Notes under the pieces: model-generated | Seen by the model: the letters and a program-made list of their open reading frames with translations, nothing else | The model's database searches: none | Told to the model about the DNA's origin: nothing | Position numbers and translations under genes: made by a program | Part shown: positions 46,921 to 58,802 of the stretch, piece after piece | Layout: each line of letters begins with the position of its first letter | How positions within the stretch are numbered: the first letter of the stretch is position 1 | Assembly: GCA_013368445.1 (NCBI GenBank) | Contig: JAACJO010000051.1 | Location: 52,475 to 116,474 of the forward strand | Reading direction: 5' to 3' | Origin: Leucocoprinus leucothites | Taxonomy: Eukaryota; Basidiomycota; Agaricomycetes; Agaricales; Agaricaceae | DNA: 64,000 nt

Positions 46921-47348
46921 AAAGAGAGTCCACTACCGCCATGTCGGAATTTTCGTCACTTGGATTTCTCGCATAGTCCATCGGAACCGCCACTCTGGGA
47001 CTGGGAGTATGATGAAAGGAGAGGACCCAGAGGCAAAGGTTTAATTCGAGGATGTCGCATGAGTACCTGGATTCATGGGCCTAACCAATGGTTGATTATT
47101 GTATATTGAATGTTGTGTGGTCTTTGGACTCAAAGAAGCTGTCGTGAGAAGCATCACTGTAGTGAAGTTCAATTTAGTAGGATCTCACGATGCTGTGTAA
47201 TATACACAAACCCAAAACCCCAACCGTTCATTGCTGTTCTTGTTCGTATCCACTACTGTAACATCCAACTCCATTCCTACAATTCGCATCTCACTCCCGT
47301 TGCTTCCATATCTAGGTAGCGAGTACTACCGAGGACGAATTTTCGATC

Positions 47349-49274
47349 ATGTTCCGCGGCGCACACCATCTTGCTATCAAAGATACTTATTTTATTGACA
47401 ACTCTACTGCTCGATCTGGTCAGTAGCGTCATGTGCTCTCCAATAGAGTAACCGCCCTCTCATACAATCAACAGGCCTCGAAATTCTCCTCAGCAAGTCG
47501 ATGCCAGATGCCTTTCACGACTCTGGTGCTCGGGATCCACCCCCCAGATGTCACTTCGGCACTCGACAGGGGTATATCACGAGAATTGTCGGCTGGGCAC
47601 ACGGAAATTGTAGTGGCAATCAACCGCTTCTTTGGATGTACGGTCCTTTTGGAGTTGGCAAGACTGCCGTTGCACAGAGCTGTGCTGATGCCCTGGAGTC
47701 CGAGCATAAACTCGCTGCTAGTCTCTTCTTCTCCCGTTCAAGCGCAGATCGCGACGATCCTCAACGCCTTTTCACATCCATCGCTTATCAGATCGCTACA
47801 AAGTGTGAAGAGTATTGTAATGCTATCGAAAGTCGGATTCGAAGGGATCCGGCCATAACTACCAAATCGCTATCAAAGCAGTTTGAGGAACTTTTCGTCC
47901 ATCCTCTCAGTCAAATTGATATCACGGAGAGTGGGCTTGAGGGGCGTGTTGTGGTTGTGGACGGCTTGGATGAATGCCGTGGAACGATGGAGCAGCGCGC
48001 AATAATTGATATCATCACTACTTCCGCTCGCAATGGGACGGCACCCTTTCGCTGGTTTTTAACTAGCCGACCAGAGGATCATCTGGTCCGTAGCATGAGC
48101 TCAGAGAGTGTATCCAGCATCTCGGTACACCTCGAGCTTCCCGTATCTCGCGCCATAGACCACGAAATTTTGATTTTCGTCACGAATGAATTCAAAAAGA
48201 TCCGCGAAGAACGTGGTCTATCTGATTCCTGGCCACCCGAAGAGGTGCTATCACTTCTCGTTGAACATGCTGCTGGGCTGTTCGTTTTCGCTGCTACCAT
48301 TATGCGCTTCATTAGTGATGATAACTCTTTTGGCCCTCAAGACCAGCTACGTATTGTGCTCGAGTTTTTGGAGGGTGTGTCCGCTCGTAATGATGGACCA
48401 GGCAACCCTTTGGAGGAGATGGATGGTTTCTATATGCTCATCATGCAACGAATTCCTCCGAAACTGCTGGAGACAGCGCGGACGATTCTACTTCTCCGTG
48501 ATTTTGACCTACTCTGGATGCCTTTAATTGCCGATTATTCCTTTCTTTCCGAAGAGCAGTTCCTGGGCGTATGTGCTTACCTCCGGTCAGTTGGGTCACT
48601 GAACCTCCCAAACGGTTCCGTGGGAGGGATACTTGGCATATGTTTTGATTTTCATCATGCATCGTTCCTTGATTTCTTGAAGGACCCTGGGCGCTCCAAA
48701 GAGCTATGCATCTATGGTAGCTTCCTGCATGAATTTCGCCAGAAGGTTTTGTCACGATTGCATGAAACCTATTTATACGGTACTTTTCGTGGGGTTTATC
48801 TGACATTTCCTTTGCTGACAAGGTGTATTATCACTTTTAGGCTCCCAAAAAGATATGATAAAACGCGGTGTCTTGTTGGATTTGCTAATTTTATTGTACC
48901 TCTCCGCAGTACCCTCGCACCCCCTTGATCTTCAAACTGCCCGGTCTCTCGCGGAGTTCCCTTTCAGGCGGGTATTCACCGCAGTCATGAATTTCCCTGA
49001 GCATGTCAATTTCCCGAATATGAGAGATAATGTAAGTTTTTCGATGTCGTTTCATGGTTTCTTGGGAGTGGTTTCTTGGAGTGTTTGAACTCTTCAAATT
49101 AATGTTGACTATTATCCATAGCTCCCAGATGAACTCCGGGACGAGATCCTCCGACAGGACTCGTCAGGGCCGGAATGCAGTTGTGAGGATGAATATGCGG
49201 TGTGGGTTTTGGGTCATGGTGAACATGAAGTGCGGTTTGAGTACCCAGGTCAGCGGATGTGTATATGCTGCTAG
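47349..49274 (+). CDS. NACHT NLR-like NTPase, copy 2 (intact)
   Basis: STAND NTPase of the fungal NACHT type, likely a cytosolic sensor or signal protein in non-self recognition; ligand unknown. Four exons (47349-47418, 47475-48779, 48841-49031, 49122-49274) give 572 aa in frame. The N-terminus is MFRGAHHLAIKDTYFIDNST. The P-loop GPFGVGKT lies at residues 80-87 and Walker B VVVVDGLDE at 182-190. A sensor-like TSRPEDHLVRS follows, then a winged-helix-like region with the HHASFLDFLKDPGRSKELCI motif usual in these proteins. A short C-terminal domain ends EVRFEYPGQRMCICC. No repeat (WD, ANK or TPR) sensor domain is present, so it is a short NLR. Copy 1 lies 3.67 kb upstream in the same orientation. 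Confidence 0.88.
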
Positions 49275-49471
49275 GACACTCGATCAGTACTGCGATTGGT
49301 CCGTCGATCAAATTATATTTCTCGCCTTCTTTCATAGCCCAGCAGTAGATGACTCGGAAGTGACTCTTACTGGTACAATATATTAACATAGACTCAGTTT
49401 TATAGTCTAGGCCTTCCAAGGGTTTTATATATCCCTGATGTAGTTGATTCTAGCTCGCTCGAGTTTGGTCC

Positions 49472-51160
49472 ATGAGCAAGTCACGGTCACATGCAGGGAG
49501 GCGAGTCGGCGGAGCTCCTGATGATGCACAAAGCCGAAGACGCCGTCCAAAAAAGCAAAGCCACTTTTGGCCTACCTCACTAGCCACCCGCTCTCTCCTC
49601 TCATCGCAGACATCGCAGGCTCACTACCTAGACCTATGCAGCATGGAACAGAAATGCTCAAGATATCTGACAAGAATGAGAAACGCGTCGTATTCCGACC
49701 CAGCCCCGGCTCTGGCCACATATCATATCAATCTCGTAAACATGGCATGGGTTCGTCTCGTGTTCTCCGTTCCCAGGCGCCTATTTACTCCTATCCAGTC
49801 CCGATTGAAGCCATCAAAAAGATCTGTACCGGCGAAAACACGAAATACGATCGCCAGCGATTCGAAAAACCAGAAGAATGGGAGTCGCAGTGGTTGACTA
49901 TCATCTGGATCATCGGTGGGCGGTACAAGACGCTTCACATGATCGCCTGATGTGATAGTGGAGGTGTTTGGTGAGAAGCTCGGGAGAGTGGGAGAGGGAC
50001 GGAAATACTTAGACTCGAGATGCTGTCGTGTCCGGAAGGGCTGGAGCATAAGGTTTTATTGAAGTTTCGTGTTTTACCTCAACTATTATGATTTTGAAGT
50101 ACTAATCACTAACTTCGCAGGCGAAAAACTTATTTATGGTAGCTCAGCTTGCAGAACTCAAAGTCGAACATGAACTCGAACTCGTCGCTCAATAAGAAAA
50201 ACAAGATCAACTCCATCACGAAAACACATTCTCCTCTTTCCTCAGCTTCATCTCTTCCTCCTCTTCTCCTTCGAGCGATGACGATAACAACAACAATGAT
50301 GGAGTCGAGAGTACCAGTTTCGGTGAACAACACGGGGAATTTAAATTCAAGTGGCGATAATTCTGACATGGCAACAGTGGACTCTCTGGATCACAATCAG
50401 GATCTCCTGGTACTAGTCCACCACCGAGAAGGACAACAGCAGCAACTTTGTGTGCTAGCCCGATTGCAAATGTGAATCCATCTACCTTCTTATCTCCTTC
50501 GCCACCTGGATCCCCAATACCCCCTGTTACCCTGACCAAATCCCCTCTCTCCCTCCTCATGTACTGAAAAATTGGAAACCAAAAGCCAAGAAGAAATAAA
50601 GAGTGCCGCCGGTGGTCATGGTGGTGAAGAACCAAAACCAAAACCAAAAACATCACTCCACCTCGTCCCACTGCTCATATACACAGTCGGCATCAGAAGT
50701 CACAAAATAGACGCACACTCAGGTGCGACCTACGCACCTAAACATATGTTTTCCATCTCTGAGAATTTCATGAATCGGTTGATCAAAGCGGGTCTCGAAT
50801 CAAGCGTCGGTATCTCGAGTGGTGCGGAAGGAGCTGAAGGGAAAGAGGGAGGAGAGGAAGGGGGAAGGGCAGTGAGAGAGTTGATGAAACATACGTGTTA
50901 GAATCCCATCTGGGTTTATCGACAGGGTATGAGAGTTGATTCGAGCAATTATGAGCCGCACCAGTATTGGGGTTGTAGGAGTGCAGGTATAAATTGACAG
51001 ACTTCTGGTATGTTTCTCTTTCATGGTCGGGATTGCCATTGATATATATGGGTAGATCTTAGGCATATGATTAATCAAGCGATGCTTCAGAGGAATAGGA
51101 GTGGGTATGTGTTGAAGCCGAGTGAAGAGATGAGAAACGGGTTAAAGACAAAATAAAATG
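49472..51160 (+). pseudogene. PLC paralogue fragment 2 (PH, linker, Y box)
   Basis: 49567-49950 reads MQHGTEMLKISDKNEK, PGSGHISYQSRKHG and IEAIKKICTGENTKY, the same PLC paralogue as in unit 1. Homology is then lost, with the X box missing, until a low-complexity Asn/Ser linker (50149-50475). The Y box at 50640-51155 reads LHLVPLLIYTVGIRSHK, YAPKHMFSISENFMNRL, GMRVDSSNYEPHQYW, and MINQAMLQRNRSGYVLKPSEE. A TGA replaces the Trp of the INWQT motif (at about 50993), and other stops interrupt it. It is therefore dead, but it shows that a whole second PLC once stood here. Confidence 0.78.
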
Positions 51161-53344
51161 CGAGTGCGACCGAATCCAACAGTCGCTGGGCTTCAAGACC
51201 AACCCAGGATGTCGACGAAATGATTAGCGAGGGATCGAGATGGAAATTAAGCAATGAGAGCGATGAGAGAAGAAAGAGAGAGAATGAGTAGAAAAGATAA
51301 AGAAATTGCTTAGAGACTTCGGATCTTCGAGAACAGGAGGAAAACGGGGTCTAGAATTCACTAAGGATCAACTACCGCTGTACAGTTTATATACCAACGA
51401 TATCTAAAAAATTTTTATGACACAAATTTTCGTATGAAGGAGAAAAGTAAGACATCAGTAAATTAGTGTCGAAATTTGTTCAGTAATTTAATATTGAGAG
51501 CCATAATGAAATGTAAAACCGAAGCGATACCAGAAGGAGAGATTTTATGACTAGATAGAATGCAAAACTTTGAACAAAATTTCAATGAAAGCGAAAAAAA
51601 ATCAAGGAGAAAGGTTGAAGATATATTAAAGAGGATTATACCCGAATATGTCCAGTGCCAAGGTATCAGATTCCCTGTAAGTGCCCACCGGCGTCATTTC
51701 CGAGATGTTGCATGAGTCAGAGTGCTCGGTGTGTCGGGGATCGGAAGGTGGAGGGGAATTGGTGGAGTACTGTAATGGGCGCTCCGGTGTGATTACTTGA
51801 TCCGGTGACTGATAGTGGGAGATGTCATCGGATGTGAAGTTCACGAGTAGCCGGTGACATATCTCCACACGAGGGTGCTGGGGCAGGAGGGACAGGAAAT
51901 GTTAAGTCAGTATTCGCAGCATATCCTCGACATTACTGTGAGTTCTTTCTCTCATCCTTCCCCGCCTAATAACTCGTTTATCTGCTTACGATTGTGTACC
52001 AGATTATATCAGCACAACAACTTCCCGTGAACATGACCACAGCTCAGGCCGAGAAGTCATAACCGACTCCGTCATCTATCCATTTATCGAGGTCACTCCA
52101 CATACCAAATAGGATGACACTTCCCTCCTCACAACAATCCTTATCTTCATCATCCAACAGCAGCATTTGGCGCACAGTCCCTAAGCAAACACACATTATC
52201 AAGAATAGTGGTTTGACCCCGTCTGGAGAGAGATGCTGTCTACACCTTTTGATTGTGTTGGTGGATTCGAGAGGGAGAGAGTAACTTAGCCTATGCTTGG
52301 GGTTACAATATAATCGTAGCCCTGATTCCAAAATCATAACAAGGATTAAAATAAACATGATTGCCCAGTATATGGTAGGACTATCAGGGCTTTTGCAACC
52401 GGTGCACTACTATGACTGCTGTGCTGTTGCTATATTAGCTAATGCCAGGCTCCCACAATAATACACGAGTGTTATGCACTAGAGGCCATGGGCAAGCCAC
52501 GGCATTGACCTTGCTTGGTCTATTATCAGCCCCTTGGCAGCATCATCCGTAACTAGCGTTAACTACTCGAGTAGCTGGATACTCTCCCAGAAACAAATGA
52601 AGTGTTCTACTGCAGCTGAACTTGAATGAAACAACCGGAAATTGACTCGAATGTGCTTCTCAGCCACAATCTTCTCCATATCCCATCTCACCACACTCTC
52701 GCTGTTTGTGTTTTTGACATCTACATCAGCAAGGCATAGCCAGTTGCTGTATAATTTTAATACCTCTGTTTTCAAAATGTTTGATAATCCAGATGCTGCG
52801 ATGTTCGGACTGTAAGCAGTGCGAAGTGGAAATAACGTGTGGGCCTCAGGGTCATTGTCCAGGCTCTATTTGTATCTTTATGATATCAATGCAGAATACT
52901 AGGCATGGTACATACTTTGAACAGCGGCCTCTTGAATATGAGATTGTTCGTCGTGAATGGACTGAACGGGTAGCGGTGTTCACCCTAGCACTTGACCCAT
53001 GATACTGTATCTCCATGAGTGGCAGTCTATGAATGATAGTCGGCGTATACTCACAGAGGTATGAGAGTATTCATGGTTGGTGACCCAGGCATAGTGTAGT
53101 AAAGTCTCAATGCATTGAGTACTTTTGTCCCATTTTGTTATGTATATTGATTATATCTAGCATTTGTTCCATTTACAATACGAAGTCGATATTAGCTTTA
53201 CTTAAGTAATATCGCAATTATGTTTTCATCTTATTTGTCTTTGTATTTTCTAGTTTGTTTTGACTCATTTATCTTGACTTGTTATGATTTGTTATTTGTT
53301 TGGTTTTGTTTACGGTTTGATGACATATGATTATTAAATATAGC
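51161..53344. other. AT-rich gene-poor stretch
   Basis: About 2.2 kb with no supported gene. Minus-strand frames at 51868-51626, 52358-52044 and 52775-52563 are short, share no domain and do not splice convincingly. The composition is AT-richer than the gene-dense left part of the window. It may consist of old transposon remains. Confidence 0.4.
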
Positions 53345-53798
53345 TGTGCTATATTTGGACTTACCTTGTGATTGATCAGATGATCAAAGAAGAACTTCTT
53401 TAGAAGAACTTCTAAAGCTTCTTTGACAGATCGTGTCTTATATAGTCTAATTAGCGTTAAGGAAGCTGTACGCTTCTCTTCTTTGATTAGAAGCCCTTAG
53501 CCTTAGTTAATATTAGATACCAACTTGTATCGTATATAAGTTGTCGACATCTACCAAGGAGAAACATTGTTTCTACTTGGTTAGGTGGAGACTCAATATG
53601 AGCCTTTATCTATAACAAAGTTGAATTGAACTTAAGCTCTAAGATCTCAATTACTAAAGTCTTAACTCTATAATCGCCATATTAAAACTCTGACTTTGTA
53701 AACGACTTTGTCACTTACCGAGAAGGAGTCCCCTTTGATAAGATCAACTCAATACTTATCGCGCCAGCTTAGGACTGGGCCAGTGTCACTATAACACA
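53345..53798. repeat. Candidate solo LTR
   Basis: The segment starts TGTGCTATA and ends TATAACACA, so the ends form an 8-of-9 inverted repeat with the TG...CA termini of retrotransposon LTRs. Length is 454 bp. It contains a TATATAAG box at about 53534-53541 and a run of AGAAGAACTTCT palindromes at about 53385-53425, reminiscent of LTR enhancer repeats. No primer binding site follows and no target-site duplication is visible, so a degenerate solo LTR is the best guess. Confidence 0.4.
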
Positions 53799-54318
53799 TT
53801 TTGCAGCATCCTTTTCATTCTTGGGTTTTTGCAGTACCAAGGCAAGCTCAGATTTTGATAGATTTATAACAGCACCTCTTTTGAATGTACCTGTTTGACA
53901 CTTTTAGCCTCCCATCATGATCTACACTCATAATACTTACCTAGGGGGCCAAGATGACTTGCTGCTTTGGAAACAACTCCCACTATGCTCAAAGTGAGCG
54001 GCTTGCAGTCATAAGGCGTGGCTACAACATAGTCTAAAGGATAGCCTTCACACCAGCCCACAGTTGTAGATCCCTTGAGTAATGCAGGAGAATCTTGTAC
54101 AGCATAATATACAAAAGATTTAGAGGTGTTCATCATGGCGGACTTGACAACATGTCAGTTTTTTGTCCATTGCCTTAAATCTCTCTAACTAAAAAAAAAA
54201 ATTGTATCATTGAGTCAGTCAGCATCTCTATTACAAAATTTATTTATTTTTGCTATTGTGGAGTCAGTCTGATCATTGATTGAGGAGCGGTGTTAATTTA
54301 TATCAGCCGATATGTTAC
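53799..54318. other. Intergenic, 3' flank of decayed helicase
   Basis: About 520 bases. A minus-strand frame (54136-53915) of 73 codons shows no domain. Nothing else is supported. Confidence 0.4.
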
Positions 54319-56990
54319 TTACAGATGAAGATATTCCAACTGAGTTGCACGGTCTAATCCAGCCAGACAACCATCTTCAGCCTCCAGCTCAGCAGATGGG
54401 GGTGTCGTGAAGAGTGATTCATCAAAGGGCCAAAGAATGTGCACATTCTCTTGCCTCCTGCTCCGTGAAAGTGCCACATATGCTGAAAAGGGAGTAATGC
54501 GTGAACCCTGATCTGGTGGCTGTGCAAGATCTACAATAACCACATCTAAAGTTTGGCCTTGTGACTTGTAGTCAGTGAAGGTATAAGCAGGTGCTAATGC
54601 CATCTGTGATTGTAAGACACAGATTGAGGGTTGCTCTGGTATCTTCACTGTGAAGGTAGTCTCAGATAGTGAGATTGGAACCAGGCCTGCAGGAATATCA
54701 TCGCCAAATCGCATCGAAGTTGCCTTGTCTGTTCAGAATAGCACTAAAGCAGAAGGATAACACAGATGAGCTCGCCCTTGTGCGTCTTCTGTAACCTCAG
54801 GTTTCCTAGGATCCAACCGAATTTCCACCACCTCTCCTCTTGTTCCATTGGCTATATCAGCCTCAGTTGCTATATTGAGCCTGACTATTGCTCACATGCC
54901 TTCAGCGAGATACACTTCTTCATCTAGCTGTACATCTCCTGTCCATCCTGCAATTTCAAACCTTTGCTTCATGGTGGGTTGTGCATTCGAAATGAGATCT
55001 TCAGCAGGAGATATGAAGTAATGACTGCCTGTTTGCTGGCAATGTTGGGCCAGACTTTGCTTGTTCCACATGTCTCGAACAAGACAATGGGAAGTAACAA
55101 GGATGGCCTCATTCCATGGGGCTGTGTTGAAATCAGGGACCTCACATCCAGGATTAGTGAGGGTCATTCTCCTCAGTAAGTCTATGTGAGCAGCAGTGCA
55201 GTATCCTGCTCTAAGACTCCGCAGGAGGTCAAGCTATTCAGGATCACAAACACGCATCTGTTCATGCAGTATCAACACCTTTGTAAACTGGTAATAGATA
55301 GTGTGACCTATTATATCATGCTCATCTCATGGTGTCTCATAGAGTGCAACTCCTCCTCGACGAACAGGAGGGAATTGGTGAAAATCACTGAACATGATGA
55401 CATCAAGGCCTCCAAATGGTAGACCTCCAGTACCACCTCCCTCATGGATGCGGCTACAAACATGGTCTGTCAATTGAGATGTTATTGTGAGAAGCTTTGA
55501 GGTCATCATGGAGCATTCATCAATGATGAGGAGTCATCTTGGGAGAATCTTTGCCTTTCATTACTCATGAGTCTTCTTTGTTGCTTTCACCATCCACTTG
55601 TTCCCTTGCCGTGGTGCTATTCCTATTTTCAGCCAACTGTATAGTGTTTCTCCATCAATCAATGTAGTGGCAACCCCTGATGTCACCACTTTCGACAGCC
55701 ATCCCGGAACACCATGTTCATTGTAAGACTTTGTGATCTCCGAAATCACCCAGGTCTTCCCTGTACCACCTTCCCCAATGCAAACCATAAGAAGTTGATC
55801 AGTTGGTATGCCATTTAACTGTTTGAGAAGGTTGTCTTTGACTATATCATGCAGAAGCCTCTGGTCAGTCTTCAGTGACAGTAGGCTCACTCGATCAGAT
55901 CTGTGATGGGGATCAAGTACTGTTGCATGTAGTCTTGGGGTATCATTCATATTTGAAACAGAGGGTGTGGATGATGAAGTTGTGATTGGGGGCAAGGTCA
56001 TTGGTCCATTCGAAATGGTGGAGGCATTATTCTGAGTCACGCTCTTCAGCTGTTCAGCCCACCTTCGGAGGTTTGGGATCTCATTTTCCATGATTTTGTG
56101 TATAGTCTGCTGACTCGAAAGTTGTGTGGTACCATTGAATATGCCTAGTGGAGATACCATTAGCTACATATATGCGTGGCCTACAGCCTGTCTTACACAC
56201 CAAATTCAATGGCTGAGTTAATTGCCGCCTCTGCAAACATTGTGAGTTTAGCATTCTTCATCCTGATCCTGGCCTGTTCAATCTCCTCTTCAGTGATTTC
56301 TCACGGTCGTATGTGGCCCGTCTGAATCACCACATTAACGTCATCTTCATCCTCCCCCTCTTCTGTTATTTGTACAGTGCTATTCTCCTCTGCAACTCGT
56401 TCTTCTCATCTCCGGATTCTTCTGTCCATCGATTCATGGTAGTATTGGATATTTGCAAGAATTTGTCTAAGCTGTGAAGATGTGCTACCAAGAAAAGTCT
56501 CGAGTTGCTCGTGAAACATTGTATCAGTAGGGCGTAAGTCAACCAAGGCTCTCCATGGTTTGAACACTAGTAGTACCATTGCAGAATACAACTCCCTGCA
56601 TTCCACACAATCATTGCAAGGGAACCATTTGCTGATGAAGTTAGGGCATGTCTCATGACCTGGTGCCTTGAGAATCCTATGGCACACAGTCTTCAGTGGT
56701 AGTCTGTAAGGTATTTGTTGATGTACTGCTAGACCATGCATAGCGACCAGTCGCTCTTGTGGTATTGCCACAGTATCATAAGTCTCAAGTTCAAAGTTGT
56801 ATAAGCAATAGTCCTCCAGCGCATCACCTTGATGTTGATAATTGCGCAATTGGTCATTAAGTTCAATGTTCTCCTTGATGAATCTAAGCTAATGCCATCT
56901 GTGAGAGCAGACTCTTGAGAAAATAAAGAGCTACATACGTAGGGACTGTCATGGATGGTTACCGGATTTAGGACTTGTTTTCTCACGAAT
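54319..56990 (-). pseudogene. Decayed PIF1-like helicase of a Helitron-type element
   Basis: Read right to left, the fragments follow Helitron helicase order. 56849-56406 holds the pre-helicase region (LKTVCHRILKAPGHE, CRELYSAMVLLVFKPWRAL, LRQILANIQYYHESMDRR). 56160-55561 carries helicase motif I GEGGTGKTWVI. 55540-55327 carries motif II, LLIIDECSMM, preceded by a TGA where Trp is expected. 54714-54319 carries the C-terminal motifs YTFTDYKSQGQTLDVVIVDL and AYVALSRSR. Stop codons and frame breaks separate them. In an active element the protein would be the 5'-3' helicase half of the Rep/helicase transposase. The HUH Rep domain was not found, so the copy is truncated and dead. Confidence 0.8.
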
Positions 56991-57570
56991 GCTGCTAGGA
57001 CTTGGATTTACCATTAACAAGATACTTTTCACATGGGAAGGATAGATGAGACCCTAAGCTAGATGATAAAGCAAAATCCAATGCAAGGAAGCCAAAAATA
57101 TAATGAGAAACAGAGACAAAGTTGAACAGATGAGATTTGGATGTATCCATCCGGATGGAAAGCCATCCGTTTTTTTGTTTTGAGTCCTGGCTCAAAACTT
57201 TCCACTCAATTAACACGAACACTACATTTTCTGTAAGCCTAGGATCCTGTCTACTATTTCCAGGTTGAAAATTCCCGGCTGTGGCTAAATCTAACCCTCA
57301 GCAGCGCTTGTGAGAAACTGAGTTCCCAAATCCGGTAGTCATCCATGATAGTCCCTATACATACGCAAGATCTCTCGCCACCCCAATGTGTTCCACTACT
57401 CAGTTTCAACTCCAGGAAAACTTTGAACAGTGCATTTCGAACACTTTCAAGATATATCGGTGTGACACGAAAACCGAAAATAAACAAGAAATACTAATAT
57501 TTTCGCGATTTCACACTTAGTATTATAAAAGAATAATGCTATGCCTAAGAGCCCTATAGTGCGATAGTGG
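56991..57570. other. Spacer between Helitron remnant and LTR element
   Basis: About 580 bases. Small minus-strand frames (57222-56995 and 57487-57254) have no recognisable domain. The retrotransposon LTR begins at 57571. Confidence 0.4.
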
Positions 57571-57659
57571 TGTAGCTACAAAGCTACTTACTAAGAAGTA
57601 ATACGGTCAACCAATACGGCAGGCGAGACTGGTAATCTAGTACAGCTGTCCACTGTTGT

Positions 57660-57745
57660 GAACCGTTCCGGGGATTCGAACCCTTGACTTCAGGACACCG
57701 CATCTCCGAATTACCGCTTTAGGACTCGAGGGAAACCTCCGCGCC
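57660..57745 (-). other. tRNA-like segment antisense within the LTR
   Basis: The minus strand contains GGGTTCGAATCCC (57671-57683), a perfect tRNA T-arm and B-box sequence. About 45 bases before it is CGAGTCCTAAAGCGG, which resembles the D arm of long-variable-arm (Leu/Ser) tRNAs. The rest of the cloverleaf does not fold cleanly, so it is a tRNA-derived remnant rather than a gene. Confidence 0.4.
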
Positions 57746-58213
57746 GAGAACGATCCGAACGATCTAAAAATAAGGACCAAGGTCTAGAACCGGATCAGAA
57801 GAACCAACGGACTGGTTAACAGACAATGATCCGTGTTTTCCACATGTACAAGACAGGAACCTAGCTACCCCGCTGCTTAGCTACGTCATTTCTGCACTGC
57901 TCAGTCATCCAACTGTACTGGCCAAAGCAAACCGATGGTCGCATTGACGTGTCAGGGGCCCTCGGTTAAAGAAAATATCACAGCCGAAATGCTTACCCAT
58001 GATTAAAAAAGGATTAATGAAAGAAACTCGCGTGGTAGCTACTCCGCTACCCATACGACAACCTAGCGATCGAACGGACCTACCGGTCGGCGTTGCATTG
58101 TAAAAGTATACCCAGTCGAATCCAGGACAATTCAGTCAATTTCTATTAGTCAATTTCGAGTCATACCTATTTCTTTCTAGAATATTTCGTCTATTTTCGT
58201 ATCTCTCAAATAA

Positions 58214-58220
58214 TATAAAA
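58214..58220 (+). promoter_or_regulatory. LTR TATA box
   Basis: TATAAAA in an AT-rich context, followed by a G/C-rich stretch, sits 644 bases into the LTR. It is the likely core promoter, dividing U3 from R at about 58245. Confidence 0.6.
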
Positions 58221-58802
58221 AGGGCCCGACAGCGTGCGGATAGGCAAGGAATCCTACGCCTCCGTAGTGCTATAGGGTGTGCAGACCACAAACTAAGCAT
58301 TTGTTGAGTGAATAAGTGAGCAACCTTCTAAGAGAACTCTAGCAGGAAAGACTCCTACTAGTCAATCTAAGAAATATCCCAAGACGTTTCGAGTTCGACC
58401 TAGCGTCACAGCGAAGTAGCTACCAAGCTAAGAGAGCTTGTAGTTAAAGCGTATAGACCGCACCAGCGCCAGTGTGTGACTGAGTGGGTGATTATAGACA
58501 AGGTCCAGTTGACCTTAGAGGGAGACAGAGACGACTTCAGGATAAAAGATCTTAGCTATAGCAGTCAACTAAGAGTCGCAAACTGTGCACTTAATCAGGA
58601 TCCTGGTACAGTGTTCGAGAATTTCCCAAAGTAAATAAAACAGCATTTAGTTCCCTCGCACCTTTCGCATTATTCAGCAGTAATTACATAAATCCTCATC
58701 AACTACTCATACTTCCCCTCGAATTCGTTAGAGGTTACAGTCTAGCTACCTAGCTAGTACTCCACTTGACGTTATATCCATACGTCAAAGAATCTCTACA
58801 TC

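Larger units (their letters stand above)
57571..58800 (+). repeat. 5' LTR of the Gypsy element
   Basis: Starts TGTAG and ends CTACA, a perfect 5-bp terminal inverted repeat with TG...CA. The end at 58800 is followed after 2 nt by a primer binding site, fixing the boundary. The proposed length is 1,230 bp. It contains a TATA box (58214-58220) and five copies of the GTAGCTAC hairpin word. The start is inferred from the inverted repeat; the partner LTR is beyond the window. Confidence 0.7.

Noticed and set aside
53799..57000. Cellular PIF1 helicase gene
   Set aside because: The pre-helicase CRELYSAMVLLVFKPWR region is typical of Helitron transposases, there are frame breaks, and no intron chain restores the frame.
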